Assembly (NCBI GenBank): GCA_002345825.1
Contig: DDWD01000089.1
Coordinates: 1 to 19,305, forward strand
Source: Bacteroidales bacterium UBA2295
GTDB lineage: Bacteria > Bacteroidota > Bacteroidia > Bacteroidales > Tenuifilaceae
Length of the DNA: 19,305 nt
Direction: 5' to 3'
Positions 15,670 through 19,305 of this stretch are shown piece by piece. A program made the translations under genes and the position numbers. Below the pieces are notes generated by a model. That model did no database searches and had not been told where the DNA came from. It saw only the letters and a program-made list of their open reading frames with translations. Positions within the stretch are counted from its first letter, which is position 1; each line of letters begins with the position of its first letter.

Positions 15670-16239
15670 ATGATGTTTAAAAATTTAAAACTACGCATAG
15701 GGCACAAGAAGCTTGGTAAGCAGCTCAAGCGATTCACCAGAGAAAAAAAGGTACACAATTTTGTGTCGGCCCGTAAAGTTGGGATTGTGTTCTACGCCTC
15801 AAGCAAAAATACTTTTCAACAGGTTGTGGACTTCACCAGTTTTCTCACTAGCCAAAACCTAGAGGTTTGCCTTTTATCGTACTGCCCCCTCAAAGAAATT
15901 CCTCAAGAATTTCAACTATTCGAATCTGTAAACATATTCACAAAAAAAGAAACGAATTGGTACGGTAAACCACTAACTACTGTAGCTAACGAATTCATGA
16001 CCAATAATTTCGACATCCTTATCGATCTCTCAACCGAGGAGGTATTCCCGCTTAAATGGGTAGTATCTCTATCGAAAGCAAAGTTTAGGGTTGGTAACCT
16101 AAGCTACCCCGACAACCCCAACGACCTTATAATCAACATAAAACCCAACGAAGATTTAAGCTATCTTATCAGCCAAATTAAACACTACTTAAATCTTATA
16201 AACAACCGATTTGCTCAGCAGGATAGCGAAGAGAGTTAG
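15670..16239 (+). CDS. Bacteroidota conserved hypothetical protein, DUF6913-like
   Basis: A 189-aa soluble protein with no signal peptide or membrane helix. The first 30 residues are strongly basic and probably helical (KNLKLRIGHKKLGKQLKRF). The rest alternates strands and helices: KVGIVFYASS, then NLEVCLLSYCP, then FDILIDLSTEEVFPLKWVV, then KFRVGNLSY, in an alpha/beta pattern. I recognise it only as the small hypothetical often found between ligA and dapA in Bacteroidota, I believe DUF6913; function unknown. No catalytic motif is evident. It begins 14 bp after ligA and ends 46 bp before dapA, so it is probably cotranscribed with both. Two adjacent ATG codons (15670, 15673) can serve as start. 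Confidence 0.75.
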   Translation: MMFKNLKLRIGHKKLGKQLKRFTREKKVHNFVSARKVGIVFYASSKNTFQQVVDFTSFLTSQNLEVCLLSYCPLKEIPQEFQLFESVNIFTKKETNWYGKPLTTVANEFMTNNFDILIDLSTEEVFPLKWVVSLSKAKFRVGNLSYPDNPNDLIINIKPNEDLSYLISQIKHYLNLINNRFAQQDSEES

Positions 16240-16285
16240 GACAATGAACTCTTGATGCAAATTGAAAAATTAAAAAAATCGACAT

Positions 16286-17164
16286 ATGCTTAACAAGTTC
16301 AAAGGTTTGGGAGTAGCCATGGTAACTCCCTTCAACTCGCAAAGCGAGATTGATTACCCCGCGGTAGAACGCTTGGTGGAACACCTTATAGGTGGTGGCG
16401 TAAACTACATCGTGCTGCTTGGCACCACTGCCGAATCGGTAACCCTAACCGATACCGAGAAACAGGAACTGGTTAGCTTTGTGGTGAAGAAGAACCACGG
16501 AAGGGTACCTCTAGTGGTAGGTATGGGTGGAAACAACACCAGCGCTCTAATTAAATCAATCCATAGCTTCGATTTTACTGGAATAGACGGCATTCTATCG
16601 GTAACCCCATACTACAATAAGCCCACTCAAAAAGGGTTGGAATTGCACTACAAGGCCATTGCAGCCGAAACCGAGCTGCCCATAATACTTTACAACGTAC
16701 CCGGAAGAACGGGTGTGAATATGAGCACCGACACCACCCTGAAGCTGGCAAGGGATGTGAAAAATATCGTAGCAGTTAAGGAAGCATCGGGTAACCTCAA
16801 TCAGCAGAGCTACATACTACGCGATAGGCCAAGCAATTTCCTTGTACTATCGGGCGACGATGGGTTAGCCCTACCCCAAATGGCAATGGGTTTCGATGGT
16901 GTAATTTCGGTAGTGGGGAATGCTTTCCCTAAAGAATTCTCGAGTCTAATACACCTTGCAGGCAAAGGGGAACTAAACAAAGCCCGTGAGCTGCACTACA
17001 GGCTTACCGAAATTATCGACAACCTATTTGTTGAGGGAAATCCTGGGGGAGTGAAAGCAGCGCTAAATATCCTCGGATTAATTGACAACAACCTACGACT
17101 TCCGCTGGCACCGATTAGCGAGGTTACATACAACAAGCTAAAATATCTTATTGATAAAATGTAA
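16286..17164 (+). CDS. dapA: 4-hydroxy-tetrahydrodipicolinate synthase
   Basis: Condenses pyruvate with aspartate semialdehyde, the first committed step of the lysine and meso-diaminopimelate branch. A (beta/alpha)8 class I aldolase-type enzyme of 292 aa, the usual length. The Schiff-base lysine is Lys165 in VAVKEASG (162-169). Tyr136 in LYNVPGRTG (135-143) and Thr47-Thr48 in LGTTAES (45-51) complete the proton-relay triad with Tyr110. Arg141 binds the substrate carboxylate. It is the last gene of the ligA operon and is closed by a strong terminator. Its start is ATG 16286, after an A-rich leader. Confidence 0.97.
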   Translation: MLNKFKGLGVAMVTPFNSQSEIDYPAVERLVEHLIGGGVNYIVLLGTTAESVTLTDTEKQELVSFVVKKNHGRVPLVVGMGGNNTSALIKSIHSFDFTGIDGILSVTPYYNKPTQKGLELHYKAIAAETELPIILYNVPGRTGVNMSTDTTLKLARDVKNIVAVKEASGNLNQQSYILRDRPSNFLVLSGDDGLALPQMAMGFDGVISVVGNAFPKEFSSLIHLAGKGELNKARELHYRLTEIIDNLFVEGNPGGVKAALNILGLIDNNLRLPLAPISEVTYNKLKYLIDKM

Positions 17165-17182
17165 ATTAAAAGCGATAATACT

Positions 17183-17209
17183 AAGGGCTCCAATTGGAGC
17201 CCTTTTTTT
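17183..17209 (+). terminator. Intrinsic terminator after dapA
   Basis: AAGGGCTCC (17183-17191), loop AATT, GGAGCCCTT (17196-17204), continuing as a seven-T run (17203-17209). Perfect 9-bp stem with a U-tract; it ends the ligA-dapA operon. Confidence 0.93.
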
Positions 17210-17283
17210 GTATCCCTTTATCCCTATTAATGCCAAAACATACAATGGCTTAACACTTATTTACTATTTTTTTCTACAAAATC

Positions 17284-17314
17284 TTGACAACGCATTAAAC
17301 ATTTTGTAAATTTA
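17284..17314 (+). promoter_or_regulatory. Candidate promoter for the perR-bfr-prx operon
   Basis: TTGACA (17284-17289), a 17-bp spacer and TAAATTTA (17307-17314). The latter matches the Bacteroidota -7 consensus TAnnTTTG at all but the last base. The predicted start is near 17320. Confidence 0.4.
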
Positions 17315-17340
17315 CTTGTTCTTAATCAGGAATTATTCCT

Positions 17341-17355
17341 ATATAATCATTAATA
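17341..17355 (+). promoter_or_regulatory. Per-box-like operator
   Basis: ATATAATCATTAATA matches the Bacillus Per box TTATAATnATTATAA at 11 of 14 defined positions and keeps the 7-1-7 palindromic layout. It lies between the promoter candidate and the PerR-like gene start, where binding would block the operon (autoregulation). The region is A/T-rich, so a chance match is possible. Confidence 0.4.
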
Positions 17356-17365
17356 CTCTTTGGCT

Positions 17366-17785
17366 ATGGGAGCAGAAGATTTAGTTAAACACGGGTTAAA
17401 AATTACACCACAACGAATTGCGGTGCTAGATGCGATGAAAACTATTGATGGGCATCCAACGGCCGATAATGTGATTGAATTCATCAGGAGGAACCATCCC
17501 CACATTGCCATAGGTACAGTTTACAAAACCCTTGACGTATTTGTGGAGAAAGGCCTTTTGAAAAAAGTAAAAACCGAGAAGGATATAATGAGGTATGAGA
17601 TAGCCAAGGACATTCATCATCATCTTTACTGCAATGAATCGGAGCGCATAGAGGATTACTTTGACCAGGAGCTCGACGACCTGCTTAACGAATATTTCTT
17701 AAGAAAAAATATCACCAACTTCAAAGTGCAGGATATCAAGCTACAGATTACAGGAAAATTTACAGACGCAAAATCCCATACTTAA
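17366..17785 (+). CDS. perR: PerR-like peroxide-responsive Fur-family repressor
   Basis: A 139-aa Fur-family DNA-binding repressor. I start it at ATG 17366; an in-frame TTG two codons upstream (17360) is a less likely start. The winged-helix domain includes LKITPQRIAVLDAM and the recognition helix around GTVYKTLD. The five regulatory-metal ligands of B. subtilis PerR align as His30, Glu78 (Asp85 in PerR), His84, His86 and Asp97. Asp at the last position is PerR-like; Fur has Glu there. The structural zinc site is missing: only Cys89 remains, the second position of the first CxxC is Ser92, and the C-terminus has no Cys. It is upstream of a ferroxidase and a peroxiredoxin, which supports peroxide sensing over iron or zinc control. 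Confidence 0.85.
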   Translation: MGAEDLVKHGLKITPQRIAVLDAMKTIDGHPTADNVIEFIRRNHPHIAIGTVYKTLDVFVEKGLLKKVKTEKDIMRYEIAKDIHHHLYCNESERIEDYFDQELDDLLNEYFLRKNITNFKVQDIKLQITGKFTDAKSHT

Positions 17786-17822
17786 ACTAAACCAAACAAT
17801 TAACTTTTTTAAAAATTTAATT

Positions 17823-18320
17823 ATGAAGGAAAAAAGTATCGAACTACTAAACAAGGCGGTAGCCGACGAACTAGCAGCTGTACATCAATACATGTATTTC
17901 CATTTTCATCTCGATGATCAGGGGTACGATCTACTAGCCAACCTATTCAAGCGTACTGCCATTGACGAGATGCTGCATGTTGAGGATCTGGCAGAACGTA
18001 TCCTTTTCCTTGGTGGTGATGTGGACATAGAGGTTTCGCAGCCCGTGAAAAGAATTCACGACGTGAAGGAAATCCTTAAGCTTGCTGCCGAAATGGAGGA
18101 ACAAAGCGCCAACGACTACAACCTTTGGGCTAACGAGTGCTCAAAGAACAACGATTCAGTGTCGAAGAAACTGTTTGAGCGCCTAGTTGAGGACGAAGAG
18201 CGCCACTTCAACCAGTACGACGATGAGATGAATAATCTTAAGAAATTTGGCGAGAACTACCTTGCACTACAATCGATTGAGCGGAGCAAAAATTTAGGTA
18301 GCGGCAGACCCACAGAGTAG
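17823..18320 (+). CDS. bfr: Bacterioferritin-type di-iron ferroxidase
   Basis: A ferritin-like four-helix-bundle protein of 165 aa that oxidises Fe(II), using peroxide or oxygen, and stores it as ferric mineral. The diiron ligands align with E. coli bacterioferritin as Glu16, Glu49, His52, Glu90, Glu125 and His128. AIDEMLHVEDLAERILFLGG (46-65) is the hallmark segment, and Met50 matches the haem-ligating Met52, so haem binding is possible. The end FGENYLALQSIE resembles the Bfr C-terminus; a tail of about 12 residues follows. It lacks the rubredoxin domain of rubrerythrin. It lies 37 bp after perR and 60 bp before the peroxiredoxin gene, so it is probably in the same peroxide regulon, limiting Fenton chemistry. 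An alternative label is ferritin-like/Dps-like protein. Confidence 0.85.
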   Translation: MKEKSIELLNKAVADELAAVHQYMYFHFHLDDQGYDLLANLFKRTAIDEMLHVEDLAERILFLGGDVDIEVSQPVKRIHDVKEILKLAAEMEEQSANDYNLWANECSKNNDSVSKKLFERLVEDEERHFNQYDDEMNNLKKFGENYLALQSIERSKNLGSGRPTE

Positions 18321-18380
18321 AAACTCTTTGCCAACAACTTCAATATTTAAATTTCAACAAACAACAAACAATTAATAAAA

Positions 18381-19097
18381 ATGGAAGAGAAACAAGAACA
18401 AGTTTTCGCAATGCCTCGCATTGGCGAAAAAGCTCCCGAGTTTAAGGCTGTAACCACTCAGGGCGAAATCAATTTTCCTGGCGATTACAAGGGCAGCTGG
18501 GTAATACTATTTAGTCACCCCGCTGACTTTACTCCTGTTTGTACCTCGGAGTTCATGACCTTCGCCAGTATGGAGAAGGACTTTAATGCAGCCAACTGTA
18601 AGCTGGTTGGACTATCAGTTGATGGACTTTACAGCCATATCGCTTGGCTTCGTACCATTAAGGAGAAGATTGAGTACAAGGGTATGAAGGATGTTGAGGT
18701 AACTTTCCCGCTAATTGAGGATATCACCATGGAGGTGGCCACCAAGTACGGTATGATGATGCCCGGCGAGAGCAATACCAAGGCCGTGCGCGCTGTGTTT
18801 GTGATTGACCCCAATGGTATTGTTCGTACCGTGCTGTACTACCCACTTAGCCTTGGTCGTAATTTCGATGAGCTTTACCGCATAGTAATTGCCCTACAAG
18901 CCGCCGATAAGTTTAGCGTTGCTACCCCAGCCGATTGGCAACCCGGCGACGATGTAATTGTGCCCACAGCCGGATCATGCGGCGTAGCCAAGGAGCGTAT
19001 GGAGAGCAAGGACGAGGATACCCATTGCTACGACTGGTTCTTCTGCACCAAGAAGCTCGATAAGCAAAAAGTGCTTGATGCCATTATTAAGAAATAG
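18381..19097 (+). CDS. Prx6-type peroxiredoxin with C-terminal cysteines
   Basis: A thiol peroxidase of 238 aa that reduces H2O2 and organic hydroperoxides. The active site is PADFTPVC (47-54), with the PxxxTxxC pattern, peroxidatic Cys54 and Thr51; Arg137 in KAVRAVFVI is the likely third active-site residue. The length and the long C-terminal domain (LSLGRNFDELYRI, TPADWQPGDDVIVP) place it in the Prx6 subfamily. Cys216 and Cys222 (HCYDWFFC) have the spacing of the C-terminal cysteine pair of archaeal Prx6-type 2-Cys enzymes such as Aeropyrum Tpx, so a resolving cysteine is available; Cys73 and Cys200 are extra. It is the last gene of the operon with perR and bfr, with a terminator 28 bp downstream. 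Cytosolic, no signal peptide. Confidence 0.93.
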   Translation: MEEKQEQVFAMPRIGEKAPEFKAVTTQGEINFPGDYKGSWVILFSHPADFTPVCTSEFMTFASMEKDFNAANCKLVGLSVDGLYSHIAWLRTIKEKIEYKGMKDVEVTFPLIEDITMEVATKYGMMMPGESNTKAVRAVFVIDPNGIVRTVLYYPLSLGRNFDELYRIVIALQAADKFSVATPADWQPGDDVIVPTAGSCGVAKERMESKDEDTHCYDWFFCTKKLDKQKVLDAIIKK

Positions 19098-19124
19098 ACT
19101 TATTGCCTAACTTGATTTTTTTTT

Positions 19125-19156
19125 AAAAGTGACTACCTTTAGGTGGTCACTTTTTT
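19125..19156 (+). terminator. Intrinsic terminator after the peroxiredoxin gene
   Basis: AAAAGTGACTACC (19125-19137), loop TTTA, GGTGGTCACTTTT (19142-19154): a 13-bp stem with one T-G wobble, followed by a short T run to 19156. Confidence 0.9.
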
Positions 19157-19177
19157 GTGTCATAAAAATCGGTAGAA

Positions 19178-19305
19178 ATGAAACGAAAACTCATCAAATC
19201 AGCATCAAAGATTAACGGACTGCTCTCCTTCCAAAAAGTACATCAACGGGTAAAGAAAAAACCGGGCGAAGCACCGGGAACAGCTGTGCATACAGGCCAA
19301 AAGGT
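19178..19305 (+). CDS. corA: Start of a CorA-family Mg2+/Co2+ transporter, cut by window edge
   Basis: An ATG-initiated frame, open to the right edge (42 codons plus 2 nt). The N-terminus is very basic (MKRKLIKSASK) and is followed at 28-43 by KKPGEAPGTAVHTGQK. This is the typical opening of bacterial CorA proteins (K-x-G-x-x-PGT-x-VH-x-G). The transmembrane GMN motif that would confirm it lies beyond the window. It begins 22 bp after the peroxiredoxin terminator, so it is probably a separate transcription unit. Confidence 0.65.
   Translation, partial: MKRKLIKSASKINGLLSFQKVHQRVKKKPGEAPGTAVHTGQK

Noticed and set aside
17360..17365. TTG start two codons before the PerR ATG
   Set aside because: An ATG at 17366 gives the usual Fur-family N-terminus; TTG starts are rare and nothing upstream favours this one.
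17823..18320. Rubrerythrin
   Set aside because: There is no rubredoxin CxxC domain, and the sequence around the diiron ligands and Met50 follows bacterioferritin instead.

Overview
The window looks like a chromosomal segment of a Bacteroidota bacterium, probably Bacteroidales or a related anaerobic or facultative group. The support is: several promoter candidates of the TAnnTTTG (-7) type with TTTG-like -33 boxes; A/T-rich leaders with no Shine-Dalgarno sequence; a tryptophanase very like those of Bacteroides; a ligA - small hypothetical - dapA gene order; and heptanucleotide intergenic repeats. The genus cannot be fixed from the sequence alone. No rRNA, tRNA, CRISPR array, transposase or phage gene was seen.

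Layout. At 1-953 (minus) is the 5' two thirds or less of an exported M28-family metallopeptidase, cut by the window edge. It diverges from tnaA (1320-2693, plus) across a 366-bp region with back-to-back promoter candidates and a possible 26-codon leader peptide. A perfect 19-bp hairpin separates tnaA from a convergent short-chain dehydrogenase (2772-3581, minus). A MATE-family exporter follows (3845-5188, plus).

From 5395 to 10895 the window is a potassium/ion-homeostasis block. It holds a membrane HAMP sensor with no output domain, TrkH (3 bp downstream), a convergent gene fusing a 12-residue-repeat solenoid to a two-helix K+ pore with a TIGYGE filter, and a K+/H+ antiporter of the NhaP2 type with a C-terminal RCK_C domain. 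Three of the four are clearly cation-transport proteins. The fourth is likely tied to TrkH by translational coupling.

At 10896-11281 lies a non-coding stretch made of three different arrays of 7-bp units plus two hairpins. It separates the antiporter from a long RelA/SpoT homologue (11282-13480, minus) whose synthetase is intact but whose ppGpp-hydrolase site has lost two key residues. Divergent from it is a housekeeping operon: ligA, a Bacteroidota-specific hypothetical (DUF6913-like) and dapA, ended by a strong intrinsic terminator (17183-17209).

The right end is a peroxide-defence operon: a PerR-like Fur-family regulator that lacks the structural zinc cysteines but keeps the regulatory metal site, a bacterioferritin-type ferroxidase, and a Prx6-type peroxiredoxin. 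A Per-box-like palindrome lies just before the regulator, and a terminator closes the operon (19125-19156). The last 128 bp are the start of a CorA-type Mg2+ transporter, cut by the window edge.

The most unusual elements are the dodecapeptide-repeat K+ channel, the output-less HAMP protein paired with TrkH, the mixed heptamer repeat arrays, and the possible leader peptide ahead of tnaA.
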